Positions 10,468 to 21,029 are shown, counted from the stretch's first letter. The stretch: DNA of 64,000 bases from Candidatus Altimarinota bacterium (GCA_021734475.1 JAIPIU010000001.1:218501-282500), one strand, 5' to 3'. Numbers and translations: made by a program. Notes: generated by a model from the sequence alone, not told the origin.

Positions 10468-12692
10468 ACCACGATATAGATTCAGCTTTTTTGTATAAAT
10501 GAAATTGATGAGAATTTTATGACAAAATAATACAATCTCCAGAATATGAAAAATATCAAAAAGAAATACAACTAATACAAGAAAATAGTTCAGAATTAAA
10601 TCAATATATTACCAAACACCTAACAGATATTTGATGTGGTAATTGAGAAAAAGTAGTATATTTATTAAAAAGCCATCCTAATATAAAAAATTTAAATTAT
10701 ATTGCATCAGACTATAGTGCAAATATTTTGGAGTTAGCTGAAAATAATATCAATACACAGCTGCCAGATCTCAAAATGGGTAATCATCAAATTATGAGAT
10801 CATGAAACGAATTATTTACAAATAATTTAGATGAAAATACATATTTACGACTGGGATGTACAATATGAAATTTTTATAAAGAACAAATAGTATCTCATCT
10901 TAAAAATATGAATAATAGATGAACACTCAAATGAAATATGATTATTTTCTCTTATTTTGACAAACCACAAAACAAAGAAGAAATCCAAAATATAATTGAT
11001 TTATACCAAAATACTGATGCAAATAATTTTTTATTCAATGGACTAAAAAATCTATGACTAGATACAAATCACTTTAATTTTATAGTCGAATATTCCATAA
11101 AAGATAATTGTTTATACGTATGAGTACAAGTAAAAGAAGATTATCAAATAAGATTAGAAAGTTGAAAAGAAATAAATCTAAAAAAATGAGAAAAGTTTTT
11201 TATCCATCAATCCAAAAGATTTTGAAAACAAGAAATTGAAGAAATACTCAAAGAGGCTTGAGCAAAAATAGAAAAACACATCTCCAAAGATGGCATATCT
11301 ATCATAGTGGCCAAAAAAGACCCTAAATATTACAAAAAAACCTTACAAATAATCTGATTTACATCTTTGCTTTTATTAGCAACTTTAGGATGAGCTATAT
11401 GATACAAAGCTATAGATAATCACAAGAAAAAAGAAAAATCCGAAGAAATAGCAAAAGAAAAAATAAAAGAATATGATATTAATTTTAGATTTGATGGAGC
11501 TAAAACACTCAGAATAACAAGTATAGATGAAAAAGAAAGATATCTACACAATATTACTGATGCTTTTGTATCAGCTTATTGAAAATGAGAAATGGACGAA
11601 GAAGATATTTATTATATGATTGTAGATCGTTTTTGACCAAATTCATTTAAATATCAAACTTATTGAAAAGATAGATTTCAAAAACTCAATTTTATAAATA
11701 GAGAAGTCATACTTGATAACAAAGTAAAACTACAAAACAATTGAATAGATTTACAGCCATATAGTCATTTATCTGAATATGAAGATGCTTTTATAAATTC
11801 ACGATTAGATACTACCAACACAAATCCTCAACATTCACAGACAGAGATACATCGATGATGATGAATCGCAGATCCAACAGAAATTAATAAAATATGAGAA
11901 TATACTTCTATACATGGTACTCAATATGAAATATGATATATCACTAGAAATCGTGAACCATGAAAAAATAAAAATCATTATAGTTGAGATTTCTCTATGT
12001 GAAAATCTAAAAGATATTTAGTAGCCAAATTCAAAGACGATAAAAAATACTGATTTTCAGAAAAATATTCAGTACAAAGAGCAAAAGATCTCTGTGAAGA
12101 TTATTTTATCTGGACCAGACCACAGATACAGACTAGTTATGATATCATCATGATGTCTTGCAAAAGTGATAATAAAACATGATATATCAATGATAATCAA
12201 AGAGATAATATCCAAGAAATAATAATAGAATATTTTATAAAAAATAAAATACCAAGAGATACCGCATCCAAATATATGGATAAAGTTTATCCACCAGATT
12301 TATTAGATTTAGTATACAATAAATTATTAAAAGATGAAACAAATAAATTTAAAGAAATATGAATAGATCCTGTTCCATACAACATTTTTCATGAATTTAT
12401 AGATGCATTTCAAAATTCACAAGAGTATCGAGATCTATGAAATAAAGCTAGATGAGCAAATGATTTTCTTGCGCCAGATTACAAAGAATTAGCAAAATAT
12501 AATCAAAACTATATCTCAGATTATATAGATCAAGATGGTAATTCTTTTTCTGTATACTACATTACAGTAGAATGAAAAAGATATATAATAGCCAATGAAA
12601 CAAATAATAAATATTCTTCTGATTCTCCATCTATTCTTTATTGAACACAAGTTCGAAAAGACTTTCAAAAAAACCATTTAAATAAAAAGTAA
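10386..12692 (+). CDS. EgtD-like methyltransferase fused through a membrane helix to an unknown domain (768 aa)
   Basis: Residues 1-310 resemble the histidine-specific SAM methyltransferase family (EgtD/Methyltransf_33): DIGCGNGEKV at about 81, ASDYSANIL, and LGCTIGNF. One strongly hydrophobic helix follows (about 320-342, IIGFTSLLLLATLGGAIGY). Then comes a charged region of about 425 residues that I do not recognise, with many aromatic residues and possible internal repeats. The start ATG lies inside the preceding TrmB-type gene; no other ATG is available before the SAM motif. The methyl acceptor is unknown. The fusion suggests a methyltransferase held at the membrane with an external sensor or substrate domain. 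Confidence 0.6.
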
Positions 12693-12728
12693 TATACGTA
12701 GAAAAATTTCTACTACACTTTATAAAAC

Positions 12729-12758
12729 AATAGCATTGAAAAAAAGATGCTATTTTTT
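12729..12758 (+). terminator. rho-independent terminator
   Basis: Stem ATAGCAT/ATGCTAT around an A-rich loop, followed by TTTTTT. A smaller hairpin GTAGAAA/TTTCTAC precedes it at 12698-12713. Confidence 0.75.
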
Positions 12759-12817
12759 AGTATACAATCATTCAAGAAAATGTCAATAATATTTTATTAG
12801 CTTAAAATCTATTAAAA

Positions 12818-13978
12818 ATGAAAAAAACAATCTGAATTTTATTAAGTGCTACAATAACATTATTTGCACTTAGTGGATGTACAAATACATCTACACAAAC
12901 AAAAACACAAACAAAACCAACAGTAAAAGTATGAGTAATAGCTCCCTTATCATGACCATGAGCAGCATACTGAGAAGATGTTGTCAATACATATAAATAT
13001 ACTCTAGAAAAAATGAAACAAGAATGAAAGATGAAAGATTACGACCTTGAATTTATATATGAAGATGGAAAATGTAATTGAAAAGATGCTACATCTGCAG
13101 CTCAAAAATTAGTTACAGTAGATAAGGTAGATATGGTACTTGGATGAATTTGTTCTGCTGAAACATTAGCAGCTGCCAAAGTAGCCCAAGCTTATCAAGT
13201 TCCTATTTTATCACCAGCATCTAGCTCTCCAGAAATCAGTAAATTTGGAGAATGAGTATGGAGATTTTATTCAGATATCAATCAAGCCAATTTAGTAGCA
13301 TGATATCTAAATGATAAAGATTCACAAAATATAGCATTATTATATGAAAACACAGATTACGCAGTAGATTATATCAAAACATTCAAAACTCTCTACAAAT
13401 GAAATGTATTGATAGATGAAAAAATAAATGGAGATGAAAGAGATTTCTGAATAATTGCAAAAAAAATTGCAAAAGAAATTCAGACTTTAGATGCCGTTAT
13501 TATGATCAATTGAGGAACAGATTCTCTAATTATATGAATAATAAATAAATTTGATCAAGAATGAGTTCTACAAAATTTCAAATGAGAATTTATGTGATCA
13601 GATACATTATTTTCATCAAGTATATTAGATGCAGTATGATCAAAAATGGAATGATTTCTATGAGCAACTTTACCAGATGATCGAAGTACATATGGATCCA
13701 AGGTAGAATCTATGATGAGTGAGTTCAAAACACAATACGGTATCAAATGAGTAGATTTCTATATCATATTATATCAAGAAGCTATCAATCTTTTAACAGA
13801 TATGTTTGATGCTGGTAATCTTGATTCACAGTCTATTTGAGCTTATTTAAAATTGATTGATCAAGAAAATCCTAGAGAATGATATTTTTGAAACTATTAC
13901 TTTCAATGAACAGATGCACAATGACTAAACTTTGTATTCAAAAAAATAGTTAATGGTAAACCAGAATTTATAAAATAA
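12818..13978 (+). CDS. branched-chain amino-acid-type ABC transporter substrate-binding lipoprotein 1 (386 aa)
   Basis: A lipoprotein signal (MKKTIGILLSATITLFALSGC) gives a lipidated Cys at about residue 21. The mature part is a type I periplasmic-binding fold of the LivJ/LivK family: VGVIAPLSGPGAAYGED, EDGKCNGKDATSAAQKL, VLGGICSAETLAAA, PILSPASSSPE. It heads the liv-type operon and is paralogous to the second binding protein at 14313. Ligand specificity cannot be read; the family binds Leu/Ile/Val, but also amides, urea and aromatic compounds. Confidence 0.9.
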
Positions 13979-13984
13979 ATCTAA

Positions 13985-14062
13985 TGTACCCCTTTGTAAA
14001 AGTGAAGTGAAGCGAAATTCCGTAAAGCGGGAGAATGGAGGTACAAAGTACCAGAGGATTTA
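13985..14062. repeat. dispersed 'cccctttg...agaggattta' repeat
   Basis: GC-richer intergenic segment TACCCCTTTG...GGAGGTACAAAGTACCAGAGGATTTA, related to copies at 16329, 18179, 24591 and, inside miaB, 52085. Confidence 0.6.
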
Positions 14063-14095
14063 TACATCATATTTTTTAATTCTTAATTCAAAAAA

Positions 14096-14287
14096 ATGCC
14101 TTGATTTAAAATAATAGAAGATTCAATCAAACCAGAATACTTAGAAAAAATCAAAAAGAATATATCAGAAATAAAAAAATGAACTAATAAATTCAAAGAT
14201 GAAATTTCACAAACTTTAGAACAACAATTCTGAATCAAACCAAATCTAGAAGATCCTAGATTGTCTGAGTCAGCTAAACAAATTTAA
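14096..14287 (+). CDS. small charged hypothetical protein (63 aa)
   Basis: ATG to TAA with three TGA-Gly codons. The product (MPGFKIIEDSIKPEYLEKIK...) is a Lys/Glu-rich, probably helical soluble peptide. It lies between the two binding-protein genes in the same direction, preceded by a TTAATTC motif like other starts here. No recognised family; it may be part of the transporter operon. Confidence 0.5.
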
Positions 14288-14312
14288 TTTATTATTTAAT
14301 TTAAAATTACAA

Positions 14313-15458
14313 ATGATTTATACTAAAAGTAAAAAAACACTAACTTTAATACTTGGTTTATTTGTATTGTCTACACTTACTGCATGTACAATAGATAGTC
14401 AAACTTCAGAGATTAAAACAATTAAAATTTGAGTAATTGCTCCTATGTCTTGACCATGAGCTAGTTACTGAGAAGATGCTGTTAATCTATACAAATATAC
14501 AATAGATAATTTTAACAACAATCAAAAAAAAGTTAAGATTGATCTAATAATAGAGGATTGAAAGTGTTCCTGAAAAGACGCCACATCTGCAGCTCAAAAA
14601 CTAATCACAATAGATCAAGTAGATCTAATACTATGATGAATGTGTTCTTCTGAAACATTAGCAGCTGGTAAATTAGCTCAAGATAACAAAACATTACTAT
14701 TATCTGCTATATCTAGTGCTCCAGAGATTTCATATATGTGAGACTATATATTTAGATTCTATAGTGACAATCAAACAGCTGAAGTATTGGCAAACAATCT
14801 ACGACCAGAAATCAAAACAATAGCATTACTTACTGAAAATACAGATTATGCTATAGCTTTAAATAAAAAATTCAAAGAAGTTTATCCTTGAGAAATAATA
14901 GTAGAAGAAAAATTCAATTCTGACGAAAAAGACTTTGATCTAATGATAAATAAATTGATATGAAAAGATTTCGAAGCTTTGGTCTTGATAAATCAAAGTG
15001 AAAGTACAGCTATCAGTATACTCAAATCACTAGATAATAAATGATTATTAGAATCTCTAAGATGAAAAATTTATGGACAATTTCTTTGTTCTTCACAAGC
15101 ATTCTTGGATTGAGCATGAGATTTAGCAGAAGATATGATATGTACTGATGTACCATTATTAGAAACCTTAGATCAAAAATCTACTGACTATATCAATGAA
15201 TTCAAAAAAATTCACACAATCAATGCTTTTGATAGTCGAATAGCTTATCAACAAGAAGCCGCTGATATGGTTTTTGAAGCAATATTAGACTGAAATTATG
15301 ACAGTACATCTATCAGAGATTACCTAGTAAAAATAGACAAAAACCACCCAAGAAAATGATATTTATGAGAAGTATATTTCGATGAAAATTGAGATATAGT
15401 TTGACTAAATGCTATCATGGAAAGGGTAGTAAACTGAAAAGTACAAATCATCAAATAA
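14313..15458 (+). CDS. branched-chain amino-acid-type ABC transporter substrate-binding lipoprotein 2 (381 aa)
   Basis: A lipobox (LSTLTAC) near residue 26 is followed by the same fold as the first binding protein: IGVIAPMSGPGASYGED, EDGKCSGKDATSAAQKL, LGGMCSSETLAAGKL. The two are clear paralogues from a tandem duplication, with the 63-aa gene between them. They diverge most in the ligand-facing second half, so the pair may widen the substrate range of one permease. Located 40 bp before the permease gene. Confidence 0.9.
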
Positions 15459-15497
15459 TTATTAATTTTTAATTCTACATTATTAATTCAAAAAAAA

Positions 15498-16319
15498 ATG
15501 GATATCCAATACATTCTACTAAATACAGTTATATATTGAATTGTAGCTCTAGTAATAGCAAACTTTTTCTCATTCGGAAAAATGTTAAATATGAGTATTG
15601 GATGATTCATGGTAATGTGATGATATGTCATTTATAATCTAATAGCTCACTGAATATCAGTCCAAACTATAATAATCTTAATCTGATTTATATGATTATT
15701 TATTTTAATCAATCGAGCAATATTCAAATACTTTCCACATGATAAACAAAAATATCATGTAGGTGTAATAGCAACATTATGAATCAGCATAATCATAGAA
15801 AATCTCACAAACTATATTTATGGTCCCAATTCAATTAATTTAAATATAGTCAACTTCAATCGGCAAATAATGCTAATAATATTCATTACAATGTTTGGAT
15901 TATTTTATTATGTATTCAAACATACATTGCTATGAGCGACACTTAGAGGAATAGAAGAAAATACCAAAACAGTCAAAAGTTTGGGTATCAAAACAAATAA
16001 AATATTGCAAATTCTATTCCTCATTATGCTCATATTACTAATCGTAGTAGCATTTATTATCCTAAATGAAGCCAATATTAGGGCCTCTGACGGAATATTC
16101 TATCTAATTAAATGAATCTGAATTATGATTTTAGTCGGTATATCCAAAAAAGAATATATGCTATTTGGAGCTTTACTCTACGTATTGATGGAATACTTAT
16201 TATTTATCCAAATATGATTACCTATTTCTTACAAAGAAACTTTAATTCTAATCGTAATTCTTTGAGTCCTACTATTCAAACCAGAATGATTATTTACCTT
16301 TTCTAAAAGAAAAATCTAA
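15498..16319 (+). CDS. livH: ABC transporter permease, LivH type (273 aa)
   Basis: Multi-spanning membrane protein with the LivH signatures: NTVIYGIVALVIANFFSFGKMLNMSIGGFMVMGGY at the start, TLGISIIIEN in the middle, and GATLRGIEENTKTVKSLGI, the loop that contacts the ATPase. The end (LLFKPEGLF) is also typical. It forms a heterodimeric channel with the LivM-type protein encoded next. Confidence 0.85.
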
Positions 16320-16328
16320 ACTAAAATT

Positions 16329-16372
16329 GTCTCCCTTTTGCAAAGGGAGATGTCCAAAGGACAGAGGGATTT
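16329..16372. repeat. dispersed 'ctcccttttgcaaagggaga...gagggattta' repeat
   Basis: Contains the palindrome TCTCCCTTT TGC AAAGGGAGA followed by TGTCCAAAGGACA and GAGGGATTTA. Same family as the copy at 24591. Just after it, a direct repeat of TCAGCAATTATCAGC (16387-16423) leads to the next start. Confidence 0.75.
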
Positions 16373-16424
16373 ATTAGTTATTGTTTTCAGCAATTATCAG
16401 CTTTATTCTCAGCAATTATCAGCC

Positions 16425-17294
16425 ATGCAATTCGCTATCCATATTCTAATATCAGCAATCATCTTTGCAATCCTAACTAGTGGATTTAGATTTTTCATCA
16501 AACTTAGATGAACTATAGATTTTTCTTATTTAGCTATAATTATATTCGCTAGTTACGCTTCAGCATTATTAAATATTCATCTATGATTTGGTATAATCGC
16601 GTCTATTCTAATATCTTTTGCATTATCAATATTATTTACATTCTTGGTATTGTTTCTTTCATCCAAACTCAACGATGTATACTTTTCCATATGAACATTA
16701 GCGCTCTATATACTAGCATATCAGTTAGCATACAACATGGAAAGCATCACATGATGAGCTCTTGGATTATCATGAATATCTAGAAATTTAATCTGATCTA
16801 TAATAGTTAGTAGTTTATCATCATATCTGATACTATCACTCATAATTCTGATTCTACTTTTCACTTTTTTATTTCTATTCAAGAAATCATACTTTTACAA
16901 AGTACTTACTTGACGATGAGAAAATGAAATAGTAGTCAAATCATTATGAACCAATATTACCAAATATAAATTCGCAATGATACTTATAACAACCTTTCTT
17001 GCGACAGTATGATGATGACTTTATACATTTTATTATCTATATATAGATCCATCTAGTTTCCGGTTAAGTATGTTAATACTATTGGTAGTTATCTGATTTA
17101 TTTCATACAAATATAATGATCGATGAATTCTTGGTACTTCCATAATAGTAATGTTTGCCTACGAATATCTCAGATTCTTCAAAGTAGTAGATCCTAGCAA
17201 AATAGGTTATTTTAGAGAAATTATATTCTGACTTATAGTAGTCATAGTAGCATTCATTGTCTTTAGAAAAACTAACTTCGGTAGAGAAAATTAA
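16425..17294 (+). CDS. livM: ABC transporter permease, LivM type (289 aa)
   Basis: A very hydrophobic protein with about eight membrane segments, placed exactly where LivM is expected between livH and livG. LivM-like features are ALYILAYQLAYNMESITGGALGLSGI, corresponding to the 'TGGxxGL' motif, and the C-terminal IIFGLIVVIVAFIVFRK. More divergent than LivH, and shorter than E. coli LivM because extra N-terminal helices are missing. Confidence 0.75.
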
Positions 17295-17298
17295 TTAT

Positions 17299-17333
17299 CC
17301 GTCATTGCGAGAAGCAAAGCGACGAAGCAATCT
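17299..17333. repeat. dispersed 'cattgcgag...gaagcaatct' repeat
   Basis: CCGTCATTGCGAGAAGC AAAGC GACGAAGCAATCT: an imperfect inverted repeat of a kind widespread between genes in many bacterial genomes. It lies between the permease and ATPase genes. Confidence 0.75.
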
Positions 17334-17378
17334 TAAAAATAATATCAATTCAATATTTATCATTTCACACTTATAAAA

Positions 17379-18170
17379 ATGCTAACACTTCACAACATCC
17401 AACGATCAATTTGAGGTAATCATATCCTAAATTGAATTGACCTCACAGCCAAAGAAGGTCAGGCAATTTGACTCGTATGACCAAACTGATGTGGTAAAAC
17501 ATCATTAATCAATGTAATCAACGGTTTTTATCAAGCTAGTCATGGTAGTATAGTTTTTGACGATAAACACATCACTCGTTCATCAGTAGAAAAAAGAGGT
17601 CAAATGTGAATCGGTAGGGTTTTCCAATCTTTTGGAATATTCAAAAATCTGACCTTATTTGAAAACCTAGCCTTAGCATTCGTAAATAATCTCCATCGAA
17701 AATACAAATTTCTACCCACAAGTTTTTTGCCACAAGAAAAAAAAGATCAGATTAATTCTGTTTTACATGAATTAGATTTATATTCCAAAAGAAATGAATT
17801 AGCTTGAAATCTATCATGATGACAGATGAGATTGCTTGAAATAGCTAGACTCTATATCCAAGATACAAAGCTTTTTCTACTCGATGAACCTACAGCTTGA
17901 GTCTCTCCTAAATTAAAATGAAAAGTAATCCAATTACTAAATAAAATAATTCAGACCTGAAAAACAGTTATCATAGTAGAACATGATTTTGAATTTCTAT
18001 GACAGTTTGTAGATCAAATTATGGTTATGGATGAATGAAAAATAGTTCTAGAATGATCTTATCAAGACATCAAGAATAGCGATACAATCAAAGAAATATA
18101 TTTTGGTAGACTAAGCGATAAGCACCCAACTACAAGTCTTATTAAAAGATCAAATTTAATTAAAGTCTAA
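17379..18170 (+). CDS. livG: ABC transporter ATP-binding protein, LivG type (263 aa)
   Basis: Complete ABC ATPase: Walker A VGPNGCGKTS, Q-loop VFQSFGIF, signature NLSGGQMRL, Walker B LFLLDEPTAG, and the H-loop histidine in IIVEHDFEFL. The GIGRVFQ and EHDxEFL forms are typical of LivG. By hand count roughly two thirds of its glycines, including those in the signature, are TGA. Usual systems have a second ATPase (LivF) next; none is found here, so LivG may act as a homodimer. Confidence 0.9.
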
Positions 18171-18178
18171 AAAACTAA

Positions 18179-18208
18179 GTCCCCCTAATAAGGGGGATAA
18201 AGGGGGTT
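18179..18208. repeat. dispersed 'tccccctaataaggggga' repeat
   Basis: TCCCCCTAATAAGGGGGATAAAGGGGGTT, nearly identical to the copy inside miaB at 52085-52113. It may also act as a hairpin after livG. Confidence 0.75.
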
Positions 18209-18234
18209 AATGTTTTATTACATAATTTCATAAA

Positions 18235-18492
18235 ATGAACGAAAAAATATCTCAATCACATATAGACTATTTACTAAGTGAAGATGGTAAAAAATTTTTA
18301 ATACTTAAAGTATCTAAAGAAAAAAGACTGGAATTAATAACTGTATTAAAAGAGATTAACAAAAATAACGTTTCTATAAAAAACAAACAAAGAAATATTT
18401 ACACAAAACCTGAATGAAATTGGACTGAAAGATTAAATTCATGATCAGATAATCCATTTACATGAGGTGCTTGATTTGGATGAAACGATTAA
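18235..18492 (+). CDS. small hypothetical protein with Gly-rich tail (85 aa)
   Basis: ATG to TAA; the first 60 residues are charged and helical (MNEKISQSHIDYLLSEDGKK...), the last 25 are Gly/Asn/Phe-rich with five TGA-Gly codons. It uses the host code, which marks the boundary: the next gene downstream does not use TGA at all. Function unknown. Confidence 0.5.
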
Positions 18493-18557
18493 AAATATAT
18501 TAAAATCAACCAGACAAACAAAAAAATCATAAATAATAAAAATGGAGGATCATTAAC

Positions 18558-19136
18558 ATGTCAGAAATATTAGGAATTTTAGCCAGCATTTTGTTATTAT
18601 TTGCTGGAATATTTATTCTAATCCAAGTAAAAAGTGGATTATCTACGCCCAATTTAACTACTTGGTTTGTAAATCTATGCGTAGGTACGATCAACGCATT
18701 TACATTTCACCAAGTTGTTAATTCCAATATATATCAAAGTCTGATTATGTTCATGAGTTTACTCACTCTCTTGCTAATATTTTTTTATACTATGAGCAAG
18801 GGTAAATTCGCAAAACTAGATCGACTTGATATAATACTATTTGTACTCGCAATATTTGTGGGTATAGTATGGAAACTCACAGATGATAGATTGGCTAATT
18901 TTTTGGTACAGATAGTCATCTTTATAGCAAACTCTGCTACCATCATAGGCCTATGGCAAAAGAAACTACGAGAATATTATATTCCATGGCTCTTTGCTGT
19001 ATCTGCTTATCTTGTAGCTATCACAGGTCTTATGCTTAGTTCCAATACAGATTACTTAGCTTACTTTGGCCCAATTCTAAATGGAATCATAGCCAATGGC
19101 TTAATCTTAATTATTTCATCAAAAACAAAAAACTAA
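18558..19136 (+). CDS. integral membrane protein, first gene of a UGA-free cassette (192 aa)
   Basis: Six hydrophobic helices fill the protein, with short loops (for example TTWFVNLCVG, LWQKKLREYYIPWLF). The repeated Trp/Pro-containing three-helix layout is loosely reminiscent of PQ-loop/SWEET-type proteins, but no PQ motif is certain. The start is fixed by a strong ribosome binding site, GGAGGA, nine bases before the ATG, which is unusual in this window. All of its roughly eleven glycines are GGN. It is followed after 6 bp by the next cassette gene. Confidence 0.7.
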   Translation: MSEILGILASILLLFAGIFILIQVKSGLSTPNLTTWFVNLCVGTINAFTFHQVVNSNIYQSLIMFMSLLTLLLIFFYTMSKGKFAKLDRLDIILFVLAIFVGIVWKLTDDRLANFLVQIVIFIANSATIIGLWQKKLREYYIPWLFAVSAYLVAITGLMLSSNTDYLAYFGPILNGIIANGLILIISSKTKN

Positions 19137-19142
19137 AACAAA

Positions 19143-19961
19143 ATGGAAAATTTAACTAAAACTATGCTACTGACTTCTAGTATAAAAATAGATACCGAAG
19201 AAGTCATTACCAAGCTCGAAAAAAATGCTTTGGAAGCGATCAATATCCAAGCATTTAAAAATAATTGGCAAAAATACAAAAAAACCCGAGTCACAAAAAG
19301 ATGGATTGTTTTTGGAATTCTCGTTGTATTGATGATAATTACAGATCTAATAGTATGGAAAGAATATTTAGCTCCAGATCAAGTCATGCCACAGCTAAAT
19401 AAAATACTTTTCATAGTATTTATACCAACCATTATATTTGGTCTCATTCACATACTTATTTACGGTCTATTCTTAGAAAAAGAACCAAGAGAACTAAAAA
19501 ATTTTCAAGATATAAATTCAGCTTTCAAAGAAGAAACTCAAAATTTAATAACAGAAACTCAAATAAAAATCTATGCAAAGGTTCTAAAATCAATATTTTC
19601 TGATCTCGATATAAATTTTGAAGAAAAGCTAAAATATAATATCGAATCTTGTTCAGAAAAAAGGGAGATTAAAGATAATGAATATTCATATCTATCTAGA
19701 TTTATTGAAAATGATCTTCCCAGTTATTTCGATTCTTTCTTTAGATATAAATGGGAATGGATTTTTTCAGAAAGAACAATACTTATTGTAGAACCAAAAT
19801 CTATTATCGATCATAAATCAATTTATATTCAAAAAATATTTCTCAACGAAGATAACTTGGTTTGTATATTACTAGAGGGAGAATTAATCGATAGTCAATT
19901 TGCTGGATTTGATTCAGAAAAAATTTTGTCAAAAGAATATATCAAAATTTGGAAAGGATAA
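19143..19961 (+). CDS. two-helix membrane protein of unknown function, UGA-free cassette (272 aa)
   Basis: A charged N-terminal region (about 1-52) leads into two membrane helices (about 53-70 and 88-108), then a soluble C-terminal domain of about 160 residues rich in Asp/Glu/Phe/Ile. No catalytic motif is recognised. No TGA codons; the few glycines are GGN and tryptophans are TGG. It starts 6 bp after the preceding gene and ends 12 bp before the next, so the genes form one operon. Confidence 0.7.
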   Translation: MENLTKTMLLTSSIKIDTEEVITKLEKNALEAINIQAFKNNWQKYKKTRVTKRWIVFGILVVLMIITDLIVWKEYLAPDQVMPQLNKILFIVFIPTIIFGLIHILIYGLFLEKEPRELKNFQDINSAFKEETQNLITETQIKIYAKVLKSIFSDLDINFEEKLKYNIESCSEKREIKDNEYSYLSRFIENDLPSYFDSFFRYKWEWIFSERTILIVEPKSIIDHKSIYIQKIFLNEDNLVCILLEGELIDSQFAGFDSEKILSKEYIKIWKG

Positions 19962-19973
19962 GGAGGAAAAATC

Positions 19974-20291
19974 ATGACACACTTAGAATACAGCGAAATA
20001 AAGCACAAATTGAATTCAAGAAGATTACAACATTACTTCATTGGATTTTTGATTTCATTCATTTTATCTCCACTCACAGGACTTCTATTGGGATTCCTAA
20101 TAAGTGAAAATTTACATTCTATAGGTCAGTATCTCATATCAGTTTATACTGCTTTTCTCTTAGGATTAATGATAACTTACTTCTTCGATTTTTGGAGTCC
20201 TGAAAGACTTGATGAAATGTTCAAAGAAAATCGTTCTTACGAAGAGGCTTTAAAATCACTAAAATTGGATTATAAACCACCAAAAAATTAA
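19974..20291 (+). CDS. small two-helix membrane protein, UGA-free cassette (105 aa)
   Basis: A basic N-terminus (HKLNSRRLQHYF) is followed by two hydrophobic helices (FIGFLISFILSPLTGLLLGF and YLISVYTAFLLGLMITYFF) and an acidic cytoplasmic-type tail. A strong ribosome binding site, AAGGAGG, precedes the ATG. All glycines are GGN. Family unknown. Confidence 0.7.
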   Translation: MTHLEYSEIKHKLNSRRLQHYFIGFLISFILSPLTGLLLGFLISENLHSIGQYLISVYTAFLLGLMITYFFDFWSPERLDEMFKENRSYEEALKSLKLDYKPPKN

Positions 20292-20310
20292 AATTAAAGG
20301 AGGGAAAAAT

Positions 20311-20550
20311 ATGAAAAAAAAAGAAGAAAAACAAAGAAAAAAAGATGTATCTTTTTCAGATACTGTTTCTGAAACAAAACCAGTAGTCTGGGGTGTTTCA
20401 GCGGGAAACGTTTCCATTAATCAGAATACTTTTCCGTCAGGGCATGGAAATATTCATGTAGATTCTCCTAATGGAGGATACACACTTTCTATTAATGGTT
20501 TTGATCATGATGGATATCCAAGAACATCCAGATGGTATGATGATGATTAA
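20311..20550 (+). CDS. small hydrophilic protein, last gene of the UGA-free cassette (79 aa)
   Basis: Starts after AAAGGAGGG. The basic N-terminus (MKKKEEKQRKKDVSF) is followed by a region rich in Gly/Asn/Ser/Asp with a beta-like pattern (GNVSINQNTF, GGYTLSINGFDHDGYP) and an acidic YDDD end. About eight glycines, none TGA. No signal peptide or known family. It is followed by a strong terminator that closes the cassette. Confidence 0.6.
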   Translation: MKKKEEKQRKKDVSFSDTVSETKPVVWGVSAGNVSINQNTFPSGHGNIHVDSPNGGYTLSINGFDHDGYPRTSRWYDDD

Positions 20551-20584
20551 AAAACTAAAAACAAAAGTTTCTAAAAATCAACAA

Positions 20585-20618
20585 GCCTGGACTCGTTTTC
20601 GAGCTCCAGGTTTTTTTT
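20585..20618 (+). terminator. strong rho-independent terminator of the cassette
   Basis: CCTGGA-CTCG-TTTT-CGAG-(CT)CCAGG followed by eight T. It is longer and GC-richer than the host-type terminators in the window. Confidence 0.85.
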
Positions 20619-20696
20619 AATTAAACTAATCCTATAAATAAGATAGCAAATTTTACACATATAGTTACAGCTAAAAAAATCACATAGACTAAGCAA

Positions 20697-21000
20697 ACCA
20701 AGGCCGAACAAAATGGTCTGAACCCCGAACAGTCGGGGCGAGGTTGTGAGGCCTAATCTTTCTGAACTTGTCCTAAGCAAAGTCTTAGGGTACTTTTGGG
20801 ATAATGCCAAAAGTATTTCGTCGTCTGGGGGCGAAACCCCAGTAAACAATAGATTATTAAGATTCCGGCTGCAACTTCGTAATAACGCCGGAATGACAGT
20901 ATAAAAAGAGGTCAATGAAAAAAAGCGAAACGAAGTGAAGTCCCGCAAAGCTGGATAACTCATAGGGTTTGGGGCACGAAAAGCCCCATAAAAAACGTTA
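20697..21000. repeat. composite GC-rich hairpin element
   Basis: A gene-free stretch of several consecutive hairpins: ACCCCGAACAGTCGGGG-type, ACTTTTGG...CCAAAAGT, CTGGGGGCGAAACCCCAG, ATTCCGGC...GCCGGAATGACAG, and GGGGCACGAAAAGCCCCATAAAAAACGTTAG. The same order of motifs recurs at 46958-47215, and parts recur at 48650-48850. Open frames across it on the minus strand look accidental. The rest of the gap to 21029 holds nothing I can identify. Confidence 0.65.
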
Positions 21001-21029
21001 GTATATTTAATATTTTAGTTTCAAAATCC

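Noticed and set aside
12818..15458. Second binding protein as a decayed copy of the first
   Set aside because: Both are complete with lipobox, full length and conserved motifs; they look like working paralogues.
18558..20550. A small prophage or insertion sequence
   Set aside because: No integrase, transposase, terminal inverted repeats or phage structural motifs are visible; transfer is inferred from codon use only.
20571..20963. Open frame of about 130 residues on the minus strand
   Set aside because: It crosses a series of hairpins and repeat motifs shared with 47 kb, begins without support and shows no protein-like features.
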